From contig CAKTMQ010000002.1 in NCBI GenBank assembly GCA_934573945.1, positions 1 through 49,227 on the forward strand: a DNA stretch of 49,227 bases, in the 5' to 3' direction. The DNA is from an uncultured Oscillospiraceae bacterium (GTDB lineage: Bacteria; Bacillota; Clostridia; Oscillospirales; Oscillospiraceae). The notes below the pieces were generated by a model. It saw only the letters and a list, made by a program, of their open reading frames with translations, did not search any database and was not told where the DNA came from. The translations under genes and the position numbers were made by a program. Below are positions 1 to 8,685 of the stretch, in pieces (position 1 is the stretch's first letter; each line of letters begins with the position of its first letter).

Positions 1-300
1 CATGGAGGCGCGGGCGCCGGAACGGACGGAGACCAGCAGGGGGTTCTCGTGATCGCCGAACTTCTTGCCGGTGATCTTCTCCATCTTCTCGATATATTCC
101 ATGATCTCCGCCATGATCTCGTCGTTGACCTGGCGGCCATCCTCGTAGTACTGGGTGCAGGCCTCGGTGGTAATGGTAAAGCCCTGGGGCACCGGCAGAC
201 CGATGTTGGTCATCTCGGCCAGGTTGGCACCCTTGCCGCCCAGCAGCTCACGCATCTTCGCGTTGCCTTCCGTAAACAGGTAGCAATACTTTTTGCTCAT
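1..300 (-). CDS. ppdK: Pyruvate, phosphate dikinase, N-terminal part (runs off left edge)
   Basis: Only the first 100 codons are present. The translation starts [12 protein letters not shown] and continues with [11 protein letters not shown], then [12 protein letters not shown] and [10 protein letters not shown]. This is the start of the nucleotide-binding domain of pyruvate phosphate dikinase, which interconverts pyruvate, ATP and Pi with phosphoenolpyruvate, AMP and PPi in the cytoplasm. PEP synthase shares part of this domain, but the wording here is that of PpdK. The ATG at 298-300 is preceded by a GGAGG ribosome binding site. A promoter matching TTGCTT/TATAAT lies upstream. The gene is divergent from holB. 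Confidence 0.93.
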   Translation of the reverse strand, partial: MSKKYCYLFTEGNAKMRELLGGKGANLAEMTNIGLPVPQGFTITTEACTQYYEDGRQVNDEIMAEIMEYIEKMEKITGKKFGDHENPLLVSVRSGARASM

Positions 301-406
301 TTACATATCCTCCATATCACAAAAAAATATCATAATTTTCCGGAATTTTTTCTCAATTTTAAGGCTTTTCCCCCGAATTTGTTGAATGCCTTCCTTCAAC
401 CGCTTT

Positions 407-435
407 ATTATAACCAGCTTTTCCCATAAAAGCAA
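407..435 (-). promoter_or_regulatory. Predicted ppdK promoter
   Basis: On the minus strand a -35 box TTGCTT (430-435) and a perfect -10 box TATAAT (407-412) are separated by 17 bp. The -10 lies about 107 bp before the ppdK start codon, leaving a moderate untranslated leader in which I see no riboswitch. Confidence 0.65.
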
Positions 436-517
436 GTATAATTTCGGTTTATTTCCCCGTTTTTCGTAGAAATATTGGAAATGCAGCAAACTTTTTTTGG
501 GAATCTGCCGTCAGGAC

Positions 518-547
518 TTGCGGCGGCGGTCTCTTTCGTGGTATACT
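518..547 (+). promoter_or_regulatory. Predicted holB-ricT promoter
   Basis: A weak -35 (TTGCGG, 518-523) and a good -10 (TATACT, 542-547) are 18 bp apart, about 50 bp before holB. This is the only reasonable promoter-like pair in the gap between ppdK and holB. Confidence 0.45.
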
Positions 548-598
548 GATATAAATTTGTAAACTGGCGGCAAATGTTCGCCGGTCAGGGAGGATCCG

Positions 599-1450
599 AT
601 GCGTCTGAGCGCCGACCACAACTGCACATGGCGCAGCGCCGTAAAAGCCGCCGCCCGAAACGGGCGGCTGAGCCACGCACTGATCCTCTCCGGCAGCGGC
701 GACAAGCTGGAGGCGGCGCGATATATCGCTGCGGCGCACCTGTGCCGCAGCGAAGGCGAGCGCCCCTGTCTGCAGTGCAACAGCTGCCGCAAGGTGCTCG
801 CAGGCATCCACCCCGACGTGATCGAGGTGCGGGATGCGGAGCGCAAAGAGCTGCAGGTGGACGCCGTGCGGGCGCTGCGGCAGGATGTCTACATCCGCCC
901 CAACGAGGGTGAGCGGAAGGTCTATCTGTTCACCGACTGTGCCCAGCTGAACGAGCGGGATCAGAACGTGCTGCTGAAGATCGTGGAGGAGGGCCCTCCT
1001 TACGCCGCTTTCGTTTTCTGCACAGACGCCGTGCATACCCTGCTGCCCACCATACGCTCCCGCTGTGTGGAGCTGCGGCTGGACGCGCCGGAGGAAGCCC
1101 CGCCGGAAAACGAAGCCGCCGACACACTATGCCGCATCCTCACCCGCCGGGATCCCCTGGCGCTGACCACCTACCTGACCGCGCTGGAAAACAAGCGGAT
1201 GAAACGGGAGCAGCTGCTGACGATGCTGGAGGGAGCATGGCAGAATGCCGCCGATGCCCTGCTGGCCAAATGCGGCGGGGAGAGCTTCAACGAGGTGGCG
1301 GAGCAGCTGCGCCGCGCCCTGAGCCGCCGACAGCTGGCCGCTCTGACGGAGCTGCTGCGCCGCTACTGCGGCGAATGCCAGTATAACGTAGGCGCTGGAC
1401 ACGTTCTGGGCGCGCTGGTCGCCGAGCTGACCGCTCTTTTAACACACTGA
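599..1450 (+). CDS. holB: DNA polymerase III delta' subunit
   Basis: A 283-residue clamp-loader subunit. It has the AAA+ fold of the family but a degenerate P-loop (SGSGDKLEAA, about 31-40), as usual for delta', which does not hydrolyse ATP. The zinc-finger cysteines are C49, C57, C60 and C63. The segment KIVEEGPPYAAF (about 127-138) and the SRC motif (154-156) are typical of clamp-loader subunits. The ATG at 599 follows a GGGAGGATC ribosome binding site. It is followed 35 bp later by ricT, the same order as holB-yaaT in Bacillus, which supports the call. It acts in the replisome, where it helps load the sliding clamp. Confidence 0.92.
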   Translation: MRLSADHNCTWRSAVKAAARNGRLSHALILSGSGDKLEAARYIAAAHLCRSEGERPCLQCNSCRKVLAGIHPDVIEVRDAERKELQVDAVRALRQDVYIRPNEGERKVYLFTDCAQLNERDQNVLLKIVEEGPPYAAFVFCTDAVHTLLPTIRSRCVELRLDAPEEAPPENEAADTLCRILTRRDPLALTTYLTALENKRMKREQLLTMLEGAWQNAADALLAKCGGESFNEVAEQLRRALSRRQLAALTELLRRYCGECQYNVGAGHVLGALVAELTALLTH

Positions 1451-1485
1451 ATCGTTCCCCTTCAGAAAGGAAGGTATACCACACT

Positions 1486-2823
1486 ATGACAACTGTGATC
1501 TCTGTCCGCTTCCGCAGCGGCAGCAAAACCTATTATTTCGATCCCCGGGAGCTGGCGATACACACCGGTGACGACGTGGTGGTGGAGACCGCTCAGGGGC
1601 CGGAATTCGCCCAGTGCACCGAGGGCAACCATGCCGTCCACGATGAGGCTGTGGTCAAGCCGCTGCGCCCGGTGCTGCGGGTCGCAACAGATAACGACCG
1701 CCACACCGTAGCCTACAACCGCAGCCGCGAGAAGGAAGCCTTTGACATCTGCCAGAAGAAGATCCTCCAGCACGGACTGGAGATGAAGCTGGTGCGGGTG
1801 GAGTGCAGCTTCGACGGCAGCAAGATCCTGTTCTTTTTCACTGCCGATGGCCGGGTGGATTTCCGCGAGCTGGTGAAGGATCTGGCCAGCGTATTCCGCT
1901 CCCGCATCGAGCTGCGCCAGATCGGCGTGCGGGACGAGGCGAAAATGCTGGGCGGACTGGGCATCTGCGGACGCCCCTTCTGCTGTGCCTCCTATATGGA
2001 TGAGTTTGTGCCGGTGTCCATCAAAATGGCCAAGACCCAAAATCTGAGTCTGAACCCCTCCAAGATCTCCGGCACCTGCGGGCGGCTGATGTGCTGTCTG
2101 AAATACGAACAAGATGCCTATGAGGACGCCATCAAGCGTATGCCCAAGGCCGAGTCTTTCGTTCTGACGCCTGACGGCCCCGGCAATGTCAGCGACGTGA
2201 ATCTGCTGAAGGAGACCGCCAACGTCCGTCTGGACGAGCGCCCCGAGTCTCCCCGCTGCTACCACAACTGCGAGCTGTGCGTACTGCGCAACGGCAAGGG
2301 CAGCCGGGACGGCATCGTCATCCCCAAGGATCGTCCGGAGCGCTATGTGGAGCCGGTGGCCGCAGAGGAGCTGCTGATCCCCAATCTGTTCGCCGATTAC
2401 GGCGCTCCCTCCGGCAGCACTGCCGACGAGGACGGTGCCTCTCGTCCCGCCCGCCGCCGCAGCCGCGGCAGCCGCCGCCGCGGCGGTGAAAAGAGCGGTG
2501 GCGAGAAGGCAGTACAGGCCGCGCCGGAGACGCCGAAGAAGGAGCGTCCCCCCAAGGCGGCCAAGCCCGTCAAGCCTGCTCTCCCCGGCGGTGAGCCGGC
2601 AGCAAAGGGCGACGGTGAGCAGGCCAAGCGCCGTCGCCGCCCCCGCAGCCGCAGCAAGACCGGTGAGACGGCACCTGCTGTCCCCACCCAGGAGAAGCCC
2701 ACGCCTGCGCCCCGGCAGGAGGGCGGCACGGAGGCTCCACGCCGTCCCCACCGCAGAGGCGGCCGCCGTCGCGGCGGCAGCGGCGGCAACAAGGGCGGCA
2801 GCACCCCGAACAGCGAGGCATAA
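1486..2823 (+). CDS. ricT: RicT/YaaT-like PSP1-domain protein with a long basic C-terminal tail
   Basis: Residues 1 to about 300 form a PSP1-domain protein like Bacillus YaaT/RicT, part of the Ric (Y) complex that assists RNase Y in mRNA maturation and affects phosphorelay and biofilm control. The cysteine-rich pair CGRPFCC (161-167) and CGRLMCC (198-204) is present; in the family such cysteines help hold iron-sulfur clusters in the complex. Unusually, about 140 residues follow (about 308-445) that are rich in Arg, Pro, Ala, Gly and Lys, with runs such as RRGGRRRGG. That tail looks disordered and nucleic-acid binding. Bacillus RicT is about 275 residues, so the tail is extra. The gene sits directly after holB. 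Confidence 0.88.
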   Translation: MTTVISVRFRSGSKTYYFDPRELAIHTGDDVVVETAQGPEFAQCTEGNHAVHDEAVVKPLRPVLRVATDNDRHTVAYNRSREKEAFDICQKKILQHGLEMKLVRVECSFDGSKILFFFTADGRVDFRELVKDLASVFRSRIELRQIGVRDEAKMLGGLGICGRPFCCASYMDEFVPVSIKMAKTQNLSLNPSKISGTCGRLMCCLKYEQDAYEDAIKRMPKAESFVLTPDGPGNVSDVNLLKETANVRLDERPESPRCYHNCELCVLRNGKGSRDGIVIPKDRPERYVEPVAAEELLIPNLFADYGAPSGSTADEDGASRPARRRSRGSRRRGGEKSGGEKAVQAAPETPKKERPPKAAKPVKPALPGGEPAAKGDGEQAKRRRRPRSRSKTGETAPAVPTQEKPTPAPRQEGGTEAPRRPHRRGGRRRGGSGGNKGGSTPNSEA

Positions 2824-3674
2824 TGACCATGGGAAAGTTTACAGGCGTATTGATCGCCAGCGATTACGACAACACACTGGTTTATACGGAGGCCGCGCTC
2901 AAGGGTCTGGCACCCATGCCGGAGCTGCTGCCGGAGAACCGGGAGGCCATTGAGTACTTTATGGCGGAGGGCGGCACGTTCTCCATCGCCACAGGCCGCG
3001 CCCTGCCATCCTTTGACAGTGTGCGTGCCGGCGTGCCCATGAACGGCCCCACCATTCTCTTCAACGGCGCGGCCATCTATGATTTCCAAAAGCAGACCTA
3101 TCTGCACACGGCTTTTCTGCCGGACTCCGTGCGTCCCCACATCATGCAGGTGCTGGATGCCTGGCCGGAGGCGGCGGTGGAGTTGTATCACGACGACAAT
3201 GCCATCTTCGCTCTGCATCCCAACGAACTGACCCGCAAGCATCTGCACCTGACCCATGAGGCCACCACTGTGCTGGACTCCATTGACCAGGCGCCCTCCC
3301 CCATCAGCAAGGCGCTCTTCGAGGTGATGCCGGAGCGGGTGGAACCGCTGCATCGCTATATTGCCGCCCAGCCCTGGGCGGCTGAATACGAGATCATGCC
3401 CAGCAGCGCCTATCTGCTGGAGCTGACGGCCAAGGGCGCCAGCAAGGGCGCCATGGTGCGCCGTCTGGCGCAGATCCTGGGCATCGCCCGCGAAAACGTC
3501 TACTGCGTGGGCGATCACGCCAACGATCTGGGTATGCTGGCCTTTTCCGCCATTCCCTTTGCCCCCGTCAACGCCATCGAATCCGTACATCAGGTGCCCG
3601 GCATCCATATCCTGCCTGACGCCCGTCAGGGCGCCATCGCAGCGCTGATCCGGGAACTGGAAGCGCGTTATTAA
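2823..3674 (+). CDS. Cof-type HAD-IIB hydrolase (phosphatase)
   Basis: A 283-residue cytoplasmic HAD phosphatase. Motif I is SDYDNTLV (about 14-21) with DYD in place of the usual DxD. Motif II is the threonine in IATGRA, and the C-terminal motif is GDHANDLGML. These place it in the Cof/YbiV-like group, which dephosphorylates sugar phosphates or other small phosphoesters; the substrate cannot be told. The first ATG overlaps the ricT stop (TAATG). A second ATG at 2829 is equally plausible because no strong ribosome binding site decides between them. It is probably cotranscribed with holB-ricT. Confidence 0.85.
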   Translation: MTMGKFTGVLIASDYDNTLVYTEAALKGLAPMPELLPENREAIEYFMAEGGTFSIATGRALPSFDSVRAGVPMNGPTILFNGAAIYDFQKQTYLHTAFLPDSVRPHIMQVLDAWPEAAVELYHDDNAIFALHPNELTRKHLHLTHEATTVLDSIDQAPSPISKALFEVMPERVEPLHRYIAAQPWAAEYEIMPSSAYLLELTAKGASKGAMVRRLAQILGIARENVYCVGDHANDLGMLAFSAIPFAPVNAIESVHQVPGIHILPDARQGAIAALIRELEARY

Positions 3675-3720
3675 GCGGGAATTGGATATTTTTGGAATTT
3701 CCAGTTCACATATTGTTTAC

Positions 3721-3749
3721 TTGACGCCCTGCACCGAACGGAGTATGAT
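3721..3749 (+). promoter_or_regulatory. Predicted promoter of the M23 peptidase gene
   Basis: TTGACG (3721-3726), a 17-bp spacer and TATGAT (3744-3749), 40 bp before the start codon. This is a close match to the housekeeping sigma consensus. Confidence 0.7.
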
Positions 3750-3789
3750 AGTTTTCGGTTAAATTTTCAAATTTTCAGGTGAGTATCCT

Positions 3790-5520
3790 ATGAAACAAAC
3801 GCAAACACCCACCCCTCCCCAGAAGGAGCGACGACGGATCCCGTCACTGCCCGTTCTCTGGCGGATGTGGATGGATAATCTGAAGGAGTGGCTCTTCTAT
3901 CTGGAGGAGAACCGCCGCCACACGCCGACGGACATCGTCGGCTGGCTGGCCAAGCTGCGACAGCGGCTGCGCTCGTTTATGACCTCGCTGCGCCGCGATA
4001 TGCGCCATCAGGCCAACGCCAGCCGTCACCGCAAGTTCCCCGAATCGGATTACGGATTGGCGCAGTTCTGCCTGTACGTGGGTGGCAGCATCCCCCGGGT
4101 GACTTCCGCCCTGCGGGATCGGCTGTCGCTGCGGCGCAGAAAGCACATCGACGCGGCACACTCCTTCCAGAAGCAGGTCGACAAGGTCAAGACCCACCCG
4201 GTGGCATTCCTCAGCAGTGCGCTGGTGGTGGTAGCGCTGTGTGCGTTGCTTTCGCTGTACACCATCGGCACCACCGCCGTCTATGACGGCACCGATTTGG
4301 GCACCGTGTCCGGTATCCGCACCGTGAACGCGGTGGTCAGCGACATTGAAAACATCACCCGCCAAACACTGAACAAGGCCGATTACACCATCGACCAGGA
4401 CAAGCTGGACACCAGCGTGGGCGTGGTGCGCCGCCAGTCGGTAGAGAGCCGTGAGGAATTTGCCGACAACCTCTCCGACCAGCTGGGCATGGTGGAATAC
4501 GCCTACGTGCTGTACATCGACGATGAGGCCGTGGCCGCCACCACCTTCCCCGACGCGCTGGAGGAGATGCTGGATCAGCTGAAAAAGGGCTATATGACCA
4601 TCAACACGGTGGACTCCTACTTCGTGGAGAACGTGGAGATCCGTCAGGAGTATGTAGACGCCTCGCTGGTGATGAATCTGGGCAACATCGCCGAGATCCT
4701 CAACGCCACCAAGGCCGGAGAGGTCACCTACACGGTGGAGGCCGGCGACAGCTACTACTACATCGCCGAGCTGTATGATATGTCGGTGGACGACCTGCTG
4801 GACATGAACCCGGGTTACGATCCCAAGCTGCTGCGGGTGGGCGATGTGCTGACCATCTCCAACGCCGTTCCCTACCTGACGGTGGTGAACGTGGAACGGC
4901 AGAAGTACGTACAGGATGTGCCCTATCCCGTGGAGTATCAGGACGACGACTCCATGTATCAGGGCGACTACAAGGTGCTCTCCGCCGGTGAATACGGCAA
5001 GGCGGATGTAACAGCCAATGTCACCTACATCAACGGTGAGGAGACCGCCCGTCAGGTGGTGGCCTCCGTCACGCTGAGCCAGCCTGTCACCGAGACTCAG
5101 GCACGGGGCACGATCCCCCGTCCCACCTGGTTCCCCACCGGCAGCTTCCGCTGGCCCTGCAACGGCACCATCACCTCCCACTTCGGCTACCGCAACACCG
5201 GTATCCGCGGCGCCAGCACCTATCACGAGGCCATCGACATCGCCAACAGCTACGGCACGCCCATTTACGCCTCTGACGGCGGTACAGTCATCTACGCCGG
5301 CTGGTCGGGCGGCTACGGTTATCTGGTAAAGATCGACCACGGCAACGGCTATGTCACCTATTACGCTCACAACAGCTCCCTGCTGGTCTCCGTGGGCGAC
5401 CACGTCTATAAGGGGCAGCAGGTGGCACGCATGGGCTCCACCGGTGTGTCCAGCGGCAACCACTGCCACTTCGGTATCCAGATCAACGGCACCTTCGTCA
5501 ACCCGTTGAACTACCTGTAA
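3790..5520 (+). CDS. Membrane-anchored peptidoglycan hydrolase: LysM, G5-like and M23 domains
   Basis: 576 residues. A basic cytoplasmic N-terminus of about 135 residues precedes one transmembrane segment (about 137-158). The outside part carries a LysM domain (about 313-357, VEAGDSYYYIAELYD), a G5-like domain (about 362-437) and a C-terminal M23 (LytM-type) metallopeptidase domain (about 467-571). The likely zinc and catalytic residues are H479 and D483 (YHEAID), H527 (YYAH) and H558/H560 (NHCHFG), so the enzyme looks active. Such proteins cut peptide cross-bridges of peptidoglycan during growth or division. The long N-terminal cytoplasmic region is unusual and could be a point of control from inside the cell. 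It has its own promoter and is followed 37 bp later by a 60-residue membrane miniprotein. Confidence 0.9.
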   Translation: MKQTQTPTPPQKERRRIPSLPVLWRMWMDNLKEWLFYLEENRRHTPTDIVGWLAKLRQRLRSFMTSLRRDMRHQANASRHRKFPESDYGLAQFCLYVGGSIPRVTSALRDRLSLRRRKHIDAAHSFQKQVDKVKTHPVAFLSSALVVVALCALLSLYTIGTTAVYDGTDLGTVSGIRTVNAVVSDIENITRQTLNKADYTIDQDKLDTSVGVVRRQSVESREEFADNLSDQLGMVEYAYVLYIDDEAVAATTFPDALEEMLDQLKKGYMTINTVDSYFVENVEIRQEYVDASLVMNLGNIAEILNATKAGEVTYTVEAGDSYYYIAELYDMSVDDLLDMNPGYDPKLLRVGDVLTISNAVPYLTVVNVERQKYVQDVPYPVEYQDDDSMYQGDYKVLSAGEYGKADVTANVTYINGEETARQVVASVTLSQPVTETQARGTIPRPTWFPTGSFRWPCNGTITSHFGYRNTGIRGASTYHEAIDIANSYGTPIYASDGGTVIYAGWSGGYGYLVKIDHGNGYVTYYAHNSSLLVSVGDHVYKGQQVARMGSTGVSSGNHCHFGIQINGTFVNPLNYL

Positions 5521-5557
5521 CTATAAACCGTACAAAAGGAAAAGAGGAGAAACAATC

Positions 5558-5740
5558 ATGAAAAAGCTCATTTCTGCGCTGCTGTGCGCCTTGCTGGGCA
5601 CTCTGACCGTTGTTCCGGCCTGGGGCTTCAGCTCCGCCCTCACCGGCGACACCAGCAACATGCCCCTGATGATCGCCCTGCTGGCCGTGGCTGTCATCGC
5701 CATCGTGGTGGTGCTGGTGGTCATGAAGAAGCGGAAATAA
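5558..5740 (+). CDS. 60-residue miniprotein: signal peptide plus sorting-signal-like tail
   Basis: The protein consists of a signal peptide (about 1-23, MKKLISALLCALLG start), a short linker and then TGDTSN, a hydrophobic stretch (about 39-56) and a KKRK end. This resembles the C-terminal wall-sorting tail of larger Firmicutes surface proteins, without any domain in between. A clear ribosome binding site (AAGAGGAG) precedes the ATG and a strong terminator follows, so it looks like a real gene. It is probably cotranscribed with the M23 peptidase. Function unknown. It could be a processed surface peptide, a simple membrane protein, or a relic of a larger surface protein. Confidence 0.7.
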   Translation: MKKLISALLCALLGTLTVVPAWGFSSALTGDTSNMPLMIALLAVAVIAIVVVLVVMKKRK

Positions 5741-5750
5741 GAACCGAAAA

Positions 5751-5786
5751 GAATGGCTCAGGCAAATGCCTGAGCCATTCTTTTTT
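5751..5786. terminator. Bidirectional intrinsic terminator
   Basis: A perfect 14-bp stem (5751-5764 with 5767-5780) with a 2-base loop, followed by six T on the plus strand and preceded by four A, so it can stop transcription from both sides. It lies between convergent genes. Confidence 0.9.
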
Positions 5787-5799
5787 ATGATTCTTTCAA

Positions 5800-6678
5800 T
5801 TATTCAAACAGCCCTACCTGATCCGGCACCTCGCCGCTGCCGATCCGGCGCAGCTGCTGGACGTTTTCCGCTGTCAGCGCATCACAGATGGCCATCTTAC
5901 GGATGATGTTGCGCACGGTGGCGTCCAGTGCCGTATCCGCCCGGTAGTCCGCAGGGAAGATGAAATCCACCCGTCCCTTGCTCAGCAGATCCTCCACGCC
6001 GACGCGGTTGCTGCTCTGGTACACAGCGATGGCCTGTCCGCCATAGGCGCGCATCATCTTCATGCAGGGCACATCGGAGAGGCCGTCTCCCACATAGATC
6101 ATATTGGTAAATGGCACCCGTTTGCTGTCATCCGGCATGGAGTCGTTCAGTGTCTTGTCGTCCGCCACATCCAGCACGCCCTTGTTGATGCGATAGACAA
6201 ACTGGGTCTTGTTGGTAAAGTTGACGTCCAGCTTTGGCCAGCAGGCCACGCCGTCCCGGTAATAGAATTCGCAGGCATAGATCTGCTTGAAGTGGTGGGC
6301 GATGCCGCTGCCCTCAATGATCTCCTTCAATCCCGAGGAGATCACATAGTGCTCCACCGTCACGCCCAGCTCATCACCGAACCGGTCGATCCGGTCAAAC
6401 CACTCCCGCACACCGGGAAACAACTCGATGCTTCGGCCGCAGTCCACCAGGAAGTCCCGCTCCAGCAGCTTTCCCTGTTCCCGGCACTCCTCGATCATGG
6501 TGTACATATAGGCCAGCAGACCGTCCATCTGGTTCTCCCGGCCAAAGCGGTTGGCCTTCTCCCAGAACTCCGCCGGTGTGTAGCCCAGACTGGGGATAAA
6601 GCTGTAATCCTCCATATCCGTGGTACACAGCGTCTTGTCGAAATCGTACAGCAGCGCGATGATCGGTCTTTCACTCAT
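5800..6678 (-). CDS. HAD-superfamily hydrolase (phosphoserine-phosphatase-like)
   Basis: 292 residues from the chosen start. Motif I is LYDFDKTLC near the N-terminus, the middle has VISSGLKEIIEGSG (motif II), and the later motif is IYVGDGLSDVPCM. This suggests a HAD phosphatase of the SerB-like class; the substrate is unknown. The ATG at 6676-6678 is chosen over an earlier in-frame start (6699) because an AGAAAGGAAG ribosome binding site sits 8-10 bases before it. It stands between two terminators and appears to be a single-gene unit. No signal peptide. Confidence 0.83.
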   Translation of the reverse strand: MSERPIIALLYDFDKTLCTTDMEDYSFIPSLGYTPAEFWEKANRFGRENQMDGLLAYMYTMIEECREQGKLLERDFLVDCGRSIELFPGVREWFDRIDRFGDELGVTVEHYVISSGLKEIIEGSGIAHHFKQIYACEFYYRDGVACWPKLDVNFTNKTQFVYRINKGVLDVADDKTLNDSMPDDSKRVPFTNMIYVGDGLSDVPCMKMMRAYGGQAIAVYQSSNRVGVEDLLSKGRVDFIFPADYRADTALDATVRNIIRKMAICDALTAENVQQLRRIGSGEVPDQVGLFE

Positions 6679-6734
6679 ACCCGTTCTTCCTTTCTGCAAA
6701 CTCGCCGTGCCCTGTATACGGTACCGCGAGGTCG

Positions 6735-6761
6735 AAAAAGCGGCCTAAAGGCCGCTTTTTT
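6735..6761 (-). terminator. Intrinsic terminator after divIVA
   Basis: A symmetric GC-rich hairpin (AAAAAGCGGCC arm, TAAA loop region, GGCCGCTTTTT arm) directly downstream of the divIVA stop codon, with an A/T tract on each side. Confidence 0.85.
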
Positions 6762-7417
6762 CATTCGCCGGTATAGTTGCGGCCGAACTTCAGCTCGTCC
6801 AGACTCAGCTTGAAGTCAGTGGGGATCACCGGATCGGCGGCCGTCACATCTGCCGGCTCCACGATGGTATCCTCCGTATCCACATCCTCGATCTGCTGGA
6901 GGATGTCCTGCTGGATCTCCGCCACCGGATCGGCCTGCGGCGCCGGTTCAGCCGGCGCCAGCTGCATCTCAGGCAGGGAATTAAGGTACTCCGCCTGCTT
7001 GGTGCACAGCTCGCTGCCATGGCGGATAAATTCCGCCATGCTCTGCTGTGCCATCGCCAGCTTCTCCTCCGCCTCCTGCCGCTCCTTCTCCAGCGCGGTC
7101 AGCTGTGCCGTGTGCTGCTCTCTGGCCTCACGGAGCAGATTGTCCTTCTCCGTCTGCGCCTCCTGCACCAGCTTGGCCGCCATCTTCTGCGCCGTCAGCA
7201 GCGTGGAACGCATGGCGTCCTCCGTGGCACGGTACTCCTCCACCTTCTCCGCCAGGATCTTCAGCTTGGTCTTGAGCGTCACATTTTCCTTATACAGCGA
7301 CGTATAATCCTCCGTCAGCGCATCAAGGAACTCATCCACGGCAGCCATGGCATAGCCGCCGCTGCCGAACGATGCCTTCGGGAATACTTTTTCAGAAACT
7401 TCCTGCGGTGTAAACAT
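6761..7417 (-). CDS. divIVA: DivIVA-domain cell-division/polarity protein
   Basis: 218 residues. The N-terminus (MFTPQEVSEKVFPKA, GGYAMAAVDEFLD) is the DivIVA membrane-curvature-binding domain. It is followed by a long coiled coil rich in E, K, Q and A (about 30-150) and an acidic, Pro-containing C-terminal region. Such proteins mark curved membrane at the septum and poles and recruit partners. It follows sepF, yggS and a HlyD-like gene in one leftward cluster, the usual clostridial division neighbourhood. Confidence 0.9.
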   Translation of the reverse strand: MFTPQEVSEKVFPKASFGSGGYAMAAVDEFLDALTEDYTSLYKENVTLKTKLKILAEKVEEYRATEDAMRSTLLTAQKMAAKLVQEAQTEKDNLLREAREQHTAQLTALEKERQEAEEKLAMAQQSMAEFIRHGSELCTKQAEYLNSLPEMQLAPAEPAPQADPVAEIQQDILQQIEDVDTEDTIVEPADVTAADPVIPTDFKLSLDELKFGRNYTGE

Positions 7418-7447
7418 AGCATATCCCTCCGTTTATTCCGGCTTCTC

Positions 7448-7909
7448 TCACAGGTACAGGCCGTTGTTTTCCAGTTCGTCGATCAGATCGCCCATAATGT
7501 CCACGCTGTAGGGCGTGATGATATAGGTATTGGCGGCCACCTTCTTGATCTTGCCGTCCCCGGCATAAGCCACACCGGAGAGAAAATCGATGAGGCGGCG
7601 TGCCACGTCCTTGTTGGTGGACTCCAGATTCATCACCACCGTGCGCTTTTCCCGCAGGTGATCGGCGATCTCGCTGGCGTTTTCAAAGCGCTCCGGCTTC
7701 ACCAGCACCACCTTCAAAGCGGCCGTGGCGTGGATATTGACCACCTTGTTGTGACGATCCTCGGACTGCTTGCGCTCCTCCCGGCGGTCGTCAAAGATGC
7801 TGCTTCTGCTTTCACCCTTCTCCGGCTGCTCCAGTTCCTCGTCCTCGTAATCGTAATCCTCGTCGTCATACGGGTGAATGATCTTCTTCAGCTCGTCCAT
7901 GAAACCCAT
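7448..7909 (-). CDS. sepF: Cell division protein SepF
   Basis: 153 residues. The N-terminal amphipathic membrane-binding helix (MGFMDELKKIIHP) is followed by a very acidic D/E/Y linker (about 13-50), then the SepF fold (about 56-153) with VVLVKPERFENA and VVMNLESTNKDVARR, and the G-rich loop ending AYAGDGKIKKV. SepF links FtsZ to the membrane and shapes the septum. It lies 24 bp after yggS and 30 bp before divIVA, so it is probably cotranscribed with both. Confidence 0.95.
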   Translation of the reverse strand: MGFMDELKKIIHPYDDEDYDYEDEELEQPEKGESRSSIFDDRREERKQSEDRHNKVVNIHATAALKVVLVKPERFENASEIADHLREKRTVVMNLESTNKDVARRLIDFLSGVAYAGDGKIKKVAANTYIITPYSVDIMGDLIDELENNGLYL

Positions 7910-7933
7910 TTGAAAGCCTCCCTGTTATGTATT

Positions 7934-8629
7934 TTACTTGGTGTAATGCCGCGCACCGAAGATGGCGGAACCCACACGCACCATGTTGGCGCCGCAGCGG
8001 ACGGCGTCGGCATAGTCGTCGCTCATGCCCATAGAGATATACTCCCATTTATTATCGTACATTTCCCGGCTTATGTCAACAAAAAGACGTGAAACTTTCT
8101 CAAAATATGGTATGTTGGCGCCATTTTCCACCGCAACCGGTGGTATCGTCATCAGGCCGCGGACATGGATATGGGGCAGTGTGCGGGCATAGGCCGCCGC
8201 CTGCGGCAGCTCCTCCGGTGAAAAACCGGACTTGGCCTCCTCACCGCCGATGTTCACCTCCAGCAGCACATCCTGCACCAGCTCCAGCCGGGCGGCCACC
8301 TTCTCGATCTCATCCAGCAGCTCCCGGGAGCTGACCGACTGGATCAGTGCCACTTTGCCCACCACCTGCTTGACCTTGTTGCGCTGCAGATGGCCGATAA
8401 AGTGCAGGGGCGCGCCGGTATAGGCATCCTCTTTCAGCTTTTCCGTCATCTCCTGCACCCGGTTCTCGCCCAGCGCGTCGATCCCGGCAGCAATGGCCTC
8501 CCGGCACCGCGCCGCGTCGTTCATCTTGCTGGCGCCCACCAGCGTAATATCCGCGCCGGTACGTCCCGTCTCCCGGGCAGCCTCGTCGATCTCCCGGCGG
8601 ATCCGCGCAATATTTTCCGCAATAGACAT
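7934..8629 (-). CDS. YggS/YlmE-family pyridoxal-phosphate-binding protein
   Basis: 231 residues from the chosen start. VGASKM (K35) holds the PLP-binding lysine. LGENRVQEM, FIGHLQRNKVK, SVSSRELLDEI and the C-terminal SMGMSDDYADAV are family hallmarks. These proteins control PLP homeostasis and have no known catalytic turnover. The ATG at 8627-8629 is preferred to an upstream in-frame start (8689), because AAAGGGGAAA lies at ribosome-binding distance and the upstream version overlaps the preceding gene. In Gram-positives this gene is usually next to sepF, as here. Confidence 0.92.
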   Translation of the reverse strand: MSIAENIARIRREIDEAARETGRTGADITLVGASKMNDAARCREAIAAGIDALGENRVQEMTEKLKEDAYTGAPLHFIGHLQRNKVKQVVGKVALIQSVSSRELLDEIEKVAARLELVQDVLLEVNIGGEEAKSGFSPEELPQAAAYARTLPHIHVRGLMTIPPVAVENGANIPYFEKVSRLFVDISREMYDNKWEYISMGMSDDYADAVRCGANMVRVGSAIFGARHYTK

Positions 8630-8685
8630 GAAAGCATTTCCCCTTTCGGTATCTCTTTGAGCAAACCGCTCTAATGTATGTATTC

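Noticed and set aside
3844..5469. 541-residue frame antisense to the M23 peptidase gene
   Set aside because: Shadow of a GC-rich gene. His/Val/Gly/Gln-rich translation with no motifs, while the plus strand carries clear LysM and M23 domains.
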